Assembly: GCA_003577005.1 (NCBI GenBank)
Contig: QEUW01000065.1
Span: 1 to 24,839 of the forward strand
Direction: 5' to 3'
Length of the DNA: 24,839 bases
Source of the DNA: Chloroflexota bacterium
GTDB taxonomy: Bacteria > Chloroflexota > Anaerolineae > Caldilineales > Caldilineaceae
Position 1 is the first letter of the stretch, and the number at the start of each line of letters is the position of its first letter. Below, one piece after another: positions 14,549-22,494 of this stretch. The position numbers were made by a program, and so were the translations under genes. A model generated the notes under the pieces. The model ran no database searches and was not told the DNA's origin. It was given only the letters and a program-made list of their open reading frames with translations.

Positions 14549-17097
14549 GGCACGGTAAACTTGCCAATCACAACCAAGTCCCCCGCCGGTTGGTCACCGC
14601 GCGAAATGGGGAGCCGGCCCGCCTCCACCGTGTAGAGACCGACGCGCACCTCGTACTCCCCAGACGGGAGATCGGCGGGGAGCGGGATGCGACGTTCATC
14701 CACCACCCGGAGACCAGGTGTCCACAGATGGGTGGGGGCAAAGCCGGCTAGCGGCTGCTGGTCTTGCTGGGCTGCATTGACGCCGGCGGCATCGACGATG
14801 TGGACAAACGTGGTGTAATCGATGGGGGTCGAGGCAAGCCCTTCCCAATCCAATCGCAGGGGAAGCTCCGCCCCTGGTTGCGCCTGCGCCGGCAAGACAG
14901 CACTGAGCAGGGCAAACTTGTCGCCAAAACGCCAGGGTGGGTTGGCCGGTGCAGCTACACCTGGTGGATCGCCCACCCAAAGCAGGGCAAAATCACGCGT
15001 GCTGGGGTCGAGCGGACGGTCGCTGCGCACCGCTGTCACCGGCAACGGGTCGAAGGTGTCTGGGTCATAGAACGAAAGAGTCAATTTGTAAAGCCCCGGT
15101 GCAGCGTCGGACGGGATCGTCACCGTGTAACCATCAGGCCGGATCTGGCGCAGCGGCCAATCGGCAGTCGGCGCTCCCCATGGCCAGCCGTCGGCGCGCC
15201 AGATTTCCTTGCCGCCCTGGTCTACCAGACGGATGAGGGCATTGTAGTTGACTGTCATCGGCGCCAGGCTTTGGAGAAAGAGCGTCATCTGGAAGCTGTC
15301 GCCGGGTTGGACGACCTGTTGCGGCACGTCGTAGGCGCTCAGGCGGATCAGGCTCCCAAAGTCGGCAGCGCTCTCTTTGCCGATCTCGACAAAATCGGGC
15401 AGGAGTGTGTCGCGCAGGTCGTAGACACGGGCCAACTCTAGCCCGCCGCCGCGCACAGTGTAGGCCGGCACCTGCCCGGCGAAATAGGAGATCGCCTCCG
15501 GCGAAGGCAACTGGCGCTGCCACTGGTTGATATAGAGCACTGTGTAATCCGTATCGAGCCAGTAGAGCGGCGAGCTATAGCCAACCTCCACGCTCTGGCC
15601 GCGGAAGAAATAGGAGAAAGGCCCATCGGCGTACCAGGCGACGACCCGCAATCGCTCGGCGTCGGGCTGGGCGTTGAGCCAGCGGGCGGCCTCATCCATC
15701 CCTTCGCCCCACCCAGCAAAGAGCACATATGGCGCCGTCCGCGTCCCGCCCACCAGCGGGTTGTAGTAGGTCAAATAGTAGGGATAATGGAGAAATCCAG
15801 GCAGCCCGTGCAGCAGCAAGGCGACGAGAAGCAGAGAGTAGGGAGGGGGGAATAGGGAGTGGGGTGATAGCTTGCCTATTTCCCACTCCCTATTCCCCCC
15901 TCCCCATCCTTCACTCCCCCACCGCACTGCCGCCGCCCAGCCGAGTGCGGCGATCACGCCTAGCGCAGGGAAAGCGGGGAGGAGGTAGCGGTCGAACTTC
16001 TTGGCGCCCAGGGTCATGCCGGCGACCAGCACCAGGGCGAAGACAAGCAGACCCAGTGCCGGCTTGCGCGTGCGGGGATCATCAAACGGCCACGAGCGGC
16101 GCCCGGCAGCGAAGAGTGCGGCGACCAGCCCAATGAGCAAAGCGGGCGAGGCGCGCCAGAGCAAGGCCAGTGGATAAAAGAGCGGGCCGGGGTCATCCAC
16201 CGGGCGGCCCAGAAAGTAGTTGACCGTGGTGTGGCGTTCGACATATTCGCCCATCTCTGTCCCCATGTGCCGTAGCGTGCCGACCGGATCGACCCACATG
16301 GCCGGCCAGAGGGCGACAAAGGTCGCTGTGGCGATGAGACCCCAGAGGATAAAGGCTATGAGTAATATGGGATGAGTGACGAGTGAGCTGTAATGTGTGG
16401 TGCGTGGTATTTGGGAACGCCGTACATATTCGATACTAAGCAGGATAGCGCCAGTGGGGACGAGAAAGATGGCCGGTGTTTTGGTGAGCCAGGCCAGCCC
16501 CATGACCACACCGGCGGCCGCCAGGTCAAGCCACCGTTGGCCGTCGTAAAGCCAGGCGAGGAAGAGGGCTAGCGCCAGAAAGGTCAGCACCGCCACAAAT
16601 CCGTCCGGGTGGAGTTGCTGCGACAGGGCAACGGCGAAAGGGTCCCAGGCCATAAAAATTGTGGCGACCAGCCCTAGCGGTGCCCCCAATAGCCGGCGCA
16701 GCGGCAGGTAACTGGCCGCGATCGCCAGGCTGATCAGGATGACAATGATGCGGCGTCCTGCCGCCAACAACTCCAGGGGTGTAAAGGTTGTGTTTTCGGC
16801 CAGCCACGCTTCGAAGTATTCGCGCTCCCAGGCAAACTGGCCCGGCGCCTCCAGCGGGTAGGTGGGGTAACGCAGCAGCAGTGCCAGGGTACCCGCCCAC
16901 ATCACCGTCACACCGGGGTGCTCGCGCTGAAAGGTATGCGGCCAATCGCTGTGAGTAATGGCCTGGTAAAAGTTCGCCGAACGCGCCAGCCACTTGCGCT
17001 CGTCGATCGTGACAAAACGCTCCAGCGGGATAGCCCGTGGCAGCCAGGCAGCCAGGAAGAGGAGAAGGAGGATCAGCGGCGTAGAAAACCGGCGCAT
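14545..17097 (-). CDS. GT-C membrane glycosyltransferase, subfamily A copy 1
   Basis: This 850-residue integral membrane enzyme is GT39/ArnT-like and expected to use a lipid-phosphate sugar donor. The first helix (LILLLLFLAAWLPRAI) is followed by the acidic motif TIDERKW (Asp32, Glu33), then REHPGVTVMWAG, SQQLHPDG, ALWPAMWVDP and KKFDRYLLPAFPALG, all shared with the gene at 19993-22440. After the membrane region come two beta-sandwich domains (from about residue 590), each with an APGLYKL- or PSGEYEV-type strand motif. I chose ATG 17097 over TTG 17139 because GGAGG lies 4 nt upstream and the N-terminus then matches the paralogue. Two inter-helix loops contain repeat DNA (15836-15916 and 16359-16414). 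It follows the B copy by about 120 nt and overlaps the next gene by 4 nt. Confidence 0.88.
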   Translation of the reverse strand: MRRFSTPLILLLLFLAAWLPRAIPLERFVTIDERKWLARSANFYQAITHSDWPHTFQREHPGVTVMWAGTLALLLRYPTYPLEAPGQFAWEREYFEAWLAENTTFTPLELLAAGRRIIVILISLAIAASYLPLRRLLGAPLGLVATIFMAWDPFAVALSQQLHPDGFVAVLTFLALALFLAWLYDGQRWLDLAAAGVVMGLAWLTKTPAIFLVPTGAILLSIEYVRRSQIPRTTHYSSLVTHPILLIAFILWGLIATATFVALWPAMWVDPVGTLRHMGTEMGEYVERHTTVNYFLGRPVDDPGPLFYPLALLWRASPALLIGLVAALFAAGRRSWPFDDPRTRKPALGLLVFALVLVAGMTLGAKKFDRYLLPAFPALGVIAALGWAAAVRWGSEGWGGGNREWEIGKLSPHSLFPPPYSLLLVALLLHGLPGFLHYPYYLTYYNPLVGGTRTAPYVLFAGWGEGMDEAARWLNAQPDAERLRVVAWYADGPFSYFFRGQSVEVGYSSPLYWLDTDYTVLYINQWQRQLPSPEAISYFAGQVPAYTVRGGGLELARVYDLRDTLLPDFVEIGKESAADFGSLIRLSAYDVPQQVVQPGDSFQMTLFLQSLAPMTVNYNALIRLVDQGGKEIWRADGWPWGAPTADWPLRQIRPDGYTVTIPSDAAPGLYKLTLSFYDPDTFDPLPVTAVRSDRPLDPSTRDFALLWVGDPPGVAAPANPPWRFGDKFALLSAVLPAQAQPGAELPLRLDWEGLASTPIDYTTFVHIVDAAGVNAAQQDQQPLAGFAPTHLWTPGLRVVDERRIPLPADLPSGEYEVRVGLYTVEAGRLPISRGDQPAGDLVVIGKFTVP
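15836..15916. repeat. Heptad arrays forming a perfect 23-bp inverted repeat inside a GT-C gene
   Basis: Left units are GAGTAGG, GAGGGGG, GAATAGG, GAGTGGG, GTGATAG (15836-15870). Right units are CCTATTT, CCCACTC, CCTATTC, CCCCCTC, CCCATCC, TTCACTC (15875-15916). 15841-15863 and 15882-15904 are exact reverse complements around an 18-nt loop. The insert encodes the loop GSEGWGGGNREWEIGKLSP and onward. Confidence 0.9.
16359..16414. repeat. Degenerate heptad array inside a GT-C gene
   Basis: Units TGAGTAA, TATGGGA, TGAGTGA, CGAGTGA, GCTGTAA, TGTGTGG, TGCGTGG, TATTTGG lie in one 7-bp phase. They encode the loop SQIPRTTHYSSLVTHP between two helices. Confidence 0.65.
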
Positions 17098-17184
17098 AGC
17101 CCCTCCCACCGTAGCACCCAGCGTCGCACCACCTTCCAAACGGATGGCAGGCCAGGTCTCCGGCGCCGGTGCAGCCCGCCATTT

Positions 17185-17219
17185 GCAATTGACAATTGGC
17201 AGTTGACAATTGACAATTC
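17185..17219. repeat. ACAATTG heptad array abutting a stop codon
   Basis: GCAATTG, ACAATTG, GCAGTTG, ACAATTG and ACAATTC run up to 2 nt from the stop codon (17221-17223) of subfamily B copy 1, in the gap before copy A1. The rest of that gap (17098-17184) shows only the ribosome binding site of A1. Confidence 0.85.
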
Positions 17220-17220
17220 C

Positions 17221-19848
17221 CTACTCCTCGCCGATGCGGATATCCGTCAGATGAATCTGGTTGCCGACCACGTTGCCATTCTCGTCCAGCACCGGCAGGC
17301 GTTCCAGCGTCTCTTCGATGTACATGCCCGTGTAGAGCGGATAAAGCCCGTCGGGCGCCTCCTCTTTGACCGGGAGTTCGTACTCATCGGTGATCAGTTC
17401 GCCGGGGTCCCACCGCCAGGTCTCGCGCGTCTCGCAGACCGGATAGCCATCGCGCTGCGCCACCATCGTCCCCTCACCGTAATACGATTGGTTGAACACT
17501 TTGTAGTTGGCGGCGATGGGTTCCTGTGCCCGCCAGTAGAGCGTCAGGTGGATTGTGTCGCCAGCCCGCAGCGGTTTGGGATGGCGGATGTCGTACCCTT
17601 CCAGCCAGATCTGGTTGCCCAGGTTGGCATGCAACGGGTTGCCAATGGGCCGGGCGACCGCCGGGTAAGTGAGTGTCATAGCCGGCCTCGCCAGCAAGTC
17701 AAAGCTGAGCCGGTACTCGTCCAGCGGAAAGGTGCGCAGACCATCGTTTGGCTGTTGGGTTGGGAAGTCGAGCCGGGCGCCGGTGCGGTGATAGATGATC
17801 ATGCGATCGGCGCCGTTGATCTCGACCTTGCCCCACTTCTCAAAGCCACTGCGCAAAAAGTGCTCCATCTTGAGCCGATCACCGTCGTTGAACGGCTCAA
17901 GGTTGTGGATCTGAAAATACCAGTCGGCGGTGCGACCGCAACGTAGCTGGCCGCGCGTGTACCAGGCCGGCACCCACGCCTCTTTCTCGTTGGTTTCGAA
18001 TGAACCGTGGATCACGCCCTGGTCGTAAAGCGCGCCGACCACCTTCCAGCCGTTGGCCAACGGAAACCCAAAGAGCGCCTTGTCGTCGGGTTCTTCGTAA
18101 GGCGCCCAGTAGCCGGCGGGCCGGTTCTGATACCAGGTGCGCAACACTTCCACCTGGTTGTAGACAAAGAACCAGTAGATATAGAAGCCGAAAACAAACG
18201 TGGCCGCTGCCGTGGCCGCACCGCCCACGATGAATGCCGTGCGTGCGCCGACCCGCTGGCGGAATAAAAACCAGATCGCCGCAATCACTGTCCCGGCCAA
18301 CAGTGCCCAGGGTGTAAAGAAGATGTAGACATGCGATCGCGGTTTGGAGATCAAGAAGAAGGCCAGCAACAGCGGCGCGCCAAGCCAGAGCCAGATCACC
18401 CGCTCCTCGCTGCGCAACCGTGGTAAGAACCAGACAGCTATCAGGGCCAACGTAAAGGGAACAAAGATCAGGTCGGTCTCACCGGCCCGGAGCCACTCAT
18501 CCTGCCAAAAGGTAAGCGCCAACACAAGCAAGATGGCTGATCCCGCCACCTGCGCCCAGCGCCGGGGCAGCCCACGCCAGTAGGCCCACAAGAGCGCGGC
18601 TACCAGCAGGCCAATCATGGCCAGGGCATAATAGCTGGAGTTGTAGGTCGTGGTGCGGATGAAGAAATCGTAGAGATTGTTATAAGGAAAGCTGCCTTCA
18701 CCCCCGACCCGCCGGTCCACCAGATAGGTGTAGGTGGCGGCAAAGTTGGGGTGGAGCACAAAGGGGAGATAAAAAGCGCCCAGCATGATAGCCCCGGTAG
18801 CCAGACCAGGAACCGCCGCCCGTAACAAGGCCGGCCACTTGACCCGGCCTTGCACAAGCACAGCCACCAGCAGAAAACCCGCCGGCACCGCCGCCGCTGC
18901 TGCCTCATAGTGCGCAAGCAGCCCGGTTGCCAGCAGAAAGGCCAGCAACGTCAACTCATGCACCGGCCATACTGGCTCACGGTAGACCTGGTGTGCGATC
19001 TGCACCACCAGCGCCGAAGTGAGCAGGATGAGGCTCTGGTATTGCACAATGTGCGAAAAGCCGATGAGATAGCCATCAAAGGCCAGCAAAAAGGCCGCTG
19101 CCCATCCCGCCAGCGCCCCCACCATGCGCCAGCCGAGCAGCCACACGGCAAAAAGCGCCGCCAGCCCCGCCAGCGCAAAAGGCAGCCGCGCCGTTGCCTC
19201 GGTCAGGTGGCCGGTGAGCGAATAGACCACCGTCGGCAGCAAGATTTCGGCCGGCCCTTTCTTGTGGATCAGGAGGACATCCTCATACCCCTGGATCACG
19301 GCCGCGGCCCGCAACGCTGCCCGCGCCTCATCACCCTGGAATTCGGCATAGCCCAGGTTGCTCAAACGAAAGAAACCGCCGACGAGCAGAAGGACGATAA
19401 GACCAACAAAGAGGATAGACTGCGGATGATACGGATTGGGCAGATTGGCGCGGATTCTCTGCCCTTCAATTTGGTTGATTTGCGGATGATGCGAACGCTT
19501 TTGCCACCAGACTATAGACAGTAGTAGCGCCAACGCCAGGTCAAAGGCCAGCAAGGTCTGCCAGCGGTTGACACCGCCCGGTAGATAGCTCACCAGCAAC
19601 ATGACCATCACCATCACGCCATATCCGCTGGCGATGGCGTACAAGCTGCGCTCGGCCAGGGTCGGTGGCTGCGGGCTGCGGGCAAAGATTGCCTCGACCA
19701 AGAGGAGGCCCGGTATCAGACCGGCCAACACCAACGCGGCAACAGCGGGGATGAGGAGTGGCTGCTCAATCCACAGTAGGAGGTGGGCAATTGTCGCCGC
19801 CACCGCACTCCATCCTACTATGTCGGCTCGATGGATCCAACGAAGCAT
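17221..19848 (-). CDS. GT-C membrane glycosyltransferase, subfamily B copy 1
   Basis: This 875-residue polytopic protein has an N-terminal four-helix extension (about 1-115) absent from the A subfamily, a hydrophilic linker (118-143), then a GT39-like core. The core has the acidic pair in GYAEFQGDEAR (Asp173, Glu174), IHKKGPAEILLP, TGHLTEATARLP and AFDGYLIGFSHIVQYQS. A soluble segment follows (WYQNRPAGYW onward), with LRCGRTADWYFQI, and one C-terminal beta-sandwich (about 720-870) with HLTLYWRAQ and GLYPLYTGMY. The linker is encoded by the 9-bp repeat family. The ATG at 19848 has no Shine-Dalgarno but lies 7 nt from a -10 box, suggesting leaderless translation. It is divergent from copy A2 and followed by A1. 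The partial gene at the right edge is a close paralogue. Confidence 0.88.
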   Translation of the reverse strand: MLRWIHRADIVGWSAVAATIAHLLLWIEQPLLIPAVAALVLAGLIPGLLLVEAIFARSPQPPTLAERSLYAIASGYGVMVMVMLLVSYLPGGVNRWQTLLAFDLALALLLSIVWWQKRSHHPQINQIEGQRIRANLPNPYHPQSILFVGLIVLLLVGGFFRLSNLGYAEFQGDEARAALRAAAVIQGYEDVLLIHKKGPAEILLPTVVYSLTGHLTEATARLPFALAGLAALFAVWLLGWRMVGALAGWAAAFLLAFDGYLIGFSHIVQYQSLILLTSALVVQIAHQVYREPVWPVHELTLLAFLLATGLLAHYEAAAAAVPAGFLLVAVLVQGRVKWPALLRAAVPGLATGAIMLGAFYLPFVLHPNFAATYTYLVDRRVGGEGSFPYNNLYDFFIRTTTYNSSYYALAMIGLLVAALLWAYWRGLPRRWAQVAGSAILLVLALTFWQDEWLRAGETDLIFVPFTLALIAVWFLPRLRSEERVIWLWLGAPLLLAFFLISKPRSHVYIFFTPWALLAGTVIAAIWFLFRQRVGARTAFIVGGAATAAATFVFGFYIYWFFVYNQVEVLRTWYQNRPAGYWAPYEEPDDKALFGFPLANGWKVVGALYDQGVIHGSFETNEKEAWVPAWYTRGQLRCGRTADWYFQIHNLEPFNDGDRLKMEHFLRSGFEKWGKVEINGADRMIIYHRTGARLDFPTQQPNDGLRTFPLDEYRLSFDLLARPAMTLTYPAVARPIGNPLHANLGNQIWLEGYDIRHPKPLRAGDTIHLTLYWRAQEPIAANYKVFNQSYYGEGTMVAQRDGYPVCETRETWRWDPGELITDEYELPVKEEAPDGLYPLYTGMYIEETLERLPVLDENGNVVGNQIHLTDIRIGEE
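19414..19457. repeat. 9-bp-period repeat inside a GT-C gene
   Basis: The shared GATAGACTGCGGATG (19414-19428) is followed by ACGGATTGG, GCAGATTGG and CGCGGATT at a 9-bp step from 19422. This is the same family as 5908-5950. It encodes the linker QRIRANLPNPYHPQSI. A further TGCGGATGATGCG-like unit lies at 19481-19493. Confidence 0.75.
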
Positions 19849-19855
19849 ACGCTAC

Positions 19856-19884
19856 ACTCTACTGCAAAGTCCGTTTCTTGCCAA
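19856..19884 (-). promoter_or_regulatory. Promoter of subfamily B copy 1, leaderless arrangement
   Basis: TTGGCA (19884..19879), a 17-nt spacer and TAGAGT (19861..19856) leave 7 nt before the ATG at 19848, which puts the predicted transcription start on the start codon. Confidence 0.55.
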
Positions 19885-19955
19885 TCTACGACCGGTCAAG
19901 GCAACAGTTTCAAGTGAAGGTGAGCAGCATAATTGCTGGTAATTACCGCTTGTGT

Positions 19956-19985
19956 TTGGCGCTGATTATTTACATCAACTAAACT
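19956..19985 (+). promoter_or_regulatory. Promoter of subfamily A copy 2, leaderless arrangement
   Basis: TTGGCG (19956-19961), an 18-nt spacer and TAAACT (19980-19985) leave 7 nt before ATG 19993, which has no ribosome binding site. A small TAATT-6-AATTA palindrome (19930-19945) lies between the two divergent promoters. Confidence 0.45.
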
Positions 19986-19992
19986 ATAGAAT

Positions 19993-22440
19993 ATGCAACG
20001 AACAGTGTGGCAGACATGGTTCATTATCGTGTTGCTCTTCCTGGCTGCGTGGGCGCCCCGTGCTCTGGCGCTCGCCCGCTTTGTCACGGCAGACGAGCGG
20101 CTGTGGCTTACGCGCTCGGCCAACTTCTATTATGCCCTGGCGCATGGCGATCTGCCGGCCACTTTTCAGCGGGAACATCCTGGGGTCACCGTCATGTGGG
20201 CCGGTATGCTGGGCTTTCTCACAACTTTTCCAGACTATGCAAACAGAGCCCCCGGCTACTTTTCGTGGGACCAGGAGGAGCTGGAGAGCTGGCTGCACAC
20301 CCAGACGGCCCATACGCCGTTAGCGTTGTTGGTAGCCGGTCGTAGCTGGCTAGCCCTGGCGATTGCAGCCGCGATTGCACTCTGTTATCTGCCGTTGCGC
20401 CGGCTACTCGGGGCTACGGTGGCGGCGGCTGCCACCCTTTTTGTCGCCTGGGACCCCTTCTTTGTCGCCCTCTCTCGCCAACTGCACCCCGATGGGCTGG
20501 TCGCCGCTTTGACATTGCTGGCACTGGTTTTGTTCCTCACCTGGTTGTTTGAGGGGAGACGCCACGACGCGGTTACAGCCGGTGTGGTCATGGGCCTGGC
20601 GTGGCTGACCAAGACACCGGCTTTCTTTCTGGTGTCGGTTGGCGCGCTGCTGGTGCTGGCTGCACTGGCTCGTTGGCATTTTTCGCCACCGGGTTCGGAG
20701 TACCCCTCCGAACCCACAAACGTGAGTTCACCCCCGACTCCTCGTGCGCTCCTGTCGGGTTTTCTGTTATGGGGCGCTTTGGCCGTGGTTACCTTTGTTG
20801 CGCTTTGGCCGGCCATGTGGGTGGCTCCATTGCACACCCTCCTGCGCATGGCTACCGAGATGAGATCCTATGTGGAGGGGCACGTCAACCCCAATTTTTT
20901 CTGGGGCGAAACCACCGCGGACCCAGGCCCCTGGTTCTACCCTGTCGCGTACTGGTTTCGCACGACACCGGTGACGCTGCTGGGTCTCGTCACAGCCGGC
21001 TTTGGCATCTACCGCCAGGCGGCGCCCTTTGATCGACCAACTGTGCGGCGCACGACCGCAGCCCTCTTCCTCTTTGCCCTCCTTTTTACCGTCGGGATGA
21101 CCTTTGGCTCCAAGAAATTCGACCGCTACCTCCTGCCCATCTTCCCGGCGCTGAATATCATCGCCGTACTAGGGTGGGTGGCGGCCATTAAGTGGGGAAT
21201 GCAGAATCGCACTGTAAATGTTGGTGACATTTCGTATTCCCTCGTCCGTATTCCCTATACCCCTTTACTGCTCGTCGTCGTCTTCCTCCATGGCTTGTTG
21301 GGATGGCTCAGCTACCCCTACTATCTTACCTATTTTAATCCATTGGCGGGCGGCAGCCGTGTCGCAGAGCAAGTATTGATGGTAGGTTGGGGTGAAGGTC
21401 TAGAGCAGGCGGCAGATTGGCTCAACCAACAACCTGATGCCAGCACGATGCAAGTTGTCGCCTGGTATGGGGATGGGCCACTTTCCTACTTTATGCGGAG
21501 CCGGGAGCCGGTCTTCTCTTTCTGGGCGCCCCAGTATTGGTTGGGGGCTGATTATGCGGTCGTCTATATCAGCCAGTGGCAGCGGCAGATCCCGGCGCCG
21601 GAGGTGATCGATTTTTTCCGCGGGCGGCAGCCTGTGCATGTGGTGAAGGCAGGTAACCTGGAACTGGCGCGCATCTACGACCTGCGTGACCAGACGCCGC
21701 CCGATTTTACCGCACTCTACACCGAAAGCTCTGGTATGATCGACTGCGGTCTGCGGCTGGCCGGGTATACGGTCGGCCAGCGCGCCTTTCTTGCGGGGGA
21801 TCGCTTTCTACTGCGCCTCTATCTGGACCCAGAGAGGCAGGTCGCGACCGGAGATCGCGGCGTCGTACGATTGGTGGCGCCTGCCGGGCACGAACTTTGG
21901 CACAGCGAGCAGATGCTGGACCCGCGCCTGCTGGCCAATCATATGTATGTGTACGACCATGAGATCGTCGTTCCAGCCGACACGCCGGCGGGTACCTACA
22001 CCGTCACTGTGGCCGTACAGGGGTGCGGGGAACAACTTGAACGAGAACGAGTCGTCACGGCTTTTGAGATCGAGGCATCAAAGACAGTGACGCTCGACGC
22101 CGACTGGGGCGCAGTGCGCTTGACCGAAGCCGGTGTCCAGCCTGCTGTGGCTGCCGGAAAGAACGTGGTCGTCACGATGAACGCCCGTGGCCAGGTGGAT
22201 GGTTCGCTCAAGATTTCGACCCGGCTGGTGGACGCCGCCGGCGCAGTCGTTGCCCAGGCCGATGAATTCATCACCAAGGAGATCGATGTCGAACTTCCTG
22301 TGCCGCCGGAGACCGAACCAGGCGCCTATAAGGTTGTGGTCGTCGTCTACGACCCGGAGACGCTGCACCCGCTGCCCGACGCTGCCAACGAGTTTGCCAC
22401 CCCTTTGACCGGAATAGAAATTTTCGATGAGGAAGAATGA
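19993..22440 (+). CDS. GT-C membrane glycosyltransferase, subfamily A copy 2
   Basis: This 815-residue paralogue of the 14545-17097 gene shares block after block: LLFLAAWAPRA, TADERLWLTRSANFY (Asp34, Glu35), REHPGVTVMWAG, SRQLHPDG, ALWPAMWV, KKFDRYLLPIFPAL and SYPYYLTYFNPL-GG. Two C-terminal beta-sandwich domains follow (about 575-700 and 705-815), with PAGTYTVTV and EPGAYKVVVVVY strands. They diverge much more from copy 1 than the membrane part does. Two inter-helix loops carry extra sequence (20691-20715 and 21229-21260) at positions matching the repeat-bearing loops of copy 1. The gene is the only large plus-strand gene in the right half. It is divergent from B1 and convergent with B2, from which it is separated by 51 nt without a recognisable terminator. 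Confidence 0.88.
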   Translation: MQRTVWQTWFIIVLLFLAAWAPRALALARFVTADERLWLTRSANFYYALAHGDLPATFQREHPGVTVMWAGMLGFLTTFPDYANRAPGYFSWDQEELESWLHTQTAHTPLALLVAGRSWLALAIAAAIALCYLPLRRLLGATVAAAATLFVAWDPFFVALSRQLHPDGLVAALTLLALVLFLTWLFEGRRHDAVTAGVVMGLAWLTKTPAFFLVSVGALLVLAALARWHFSPPGSEYPSEPTNVSSPPTPRALLSGFLLWGALAVVTFVALWPAMWVAPLHTLLRMATEMRSYVEGHVNPNFFWGETTADPGPWFYPVAYWFRTTPVTLLGLVTAGFGIYRQAAPFDRPTVRRTTAALFLFALLFTVGMTFGSKKFDRYLLPIFPALNIIAVLGWVAAIKWGMQNRTVNVGDISYSLVRIPYTPLLLVVVFLHGLLGWLSYPYYLTYFNPLAGGSRVAEQVLMVGWGEGLEQAADWLNQQPDASTMQVVAWYGDGPLSYFMRSREPVFSFWAPQYWLGADYAVVYISQWQRQIPAPEVIDFFRGRQPVHVVKAGNLELARIYDLRDQTPPDFTALYTESSGMIDCGLRLAGYTVGQRAFLAGDRFLLRLYLDPERQVATGDRGVVRLVAPAGHELWHSEQMLDPRLLANHMYVYDHEIVVPADTPAGTYTVTVAVQGCGEQLERERVVTAFEIEASKTVTLDADWGAVRLTEAGVQPAVAAGKNVVVTMNARGQVDGSLKISTRLVDAAGAVVAQADEFITKEIDVELPVPPETEPGAYKVVVVVYDPETLHPLPDAANEFATPLTGIEIFDEEE
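20691..20715. repeat. Compact palindrome inside a GT-C gene
   Basis: GGGTTCGGAG (20691-20700) and CTCCGAACCC (20706-20715) are perfect inverted copies around TACCC. They encode PPGSEYPSEP in a loop between membrane helices, at the position where copy A1 holds heptad repeats. Confidence 0.8.
21229..21260. repeat. Degenerate heptad array inside a GT-C gene
   Basis: Units ATTTCGT, ATTCCCT, CGTCCGT, ATTCCCT and ATACCCC lie in one phase. They encode the loop after AAIKWG, the same loop that holds the 23-bp inverted repeat in copy A1. Confidence 0.65.
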
Positions 22441-22466
22441 TACGAGTGCGGAATGCACAAGCGCCC

Positions 22467-22494
22467 GATTCCTGATTCCGTATACCACATTCTA
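22467..22494. repeat. Short heptad array between converging GT-C genes
   Basis: GATTCCT, GATTCCG, TATACCA and CATTCTA run through the gap and include the stop codon (22492-22494) of the minus-strand gene. Confidence 0.55.

Noticed and set aside
16918..17946. 342-residue open frame on the plus strand across A1, the gap and B1
   Set aside because: It spans the opposite strand of two recognisable glycosyltransferase genes and the repeat array between them; the composition is that of a shadow frame.
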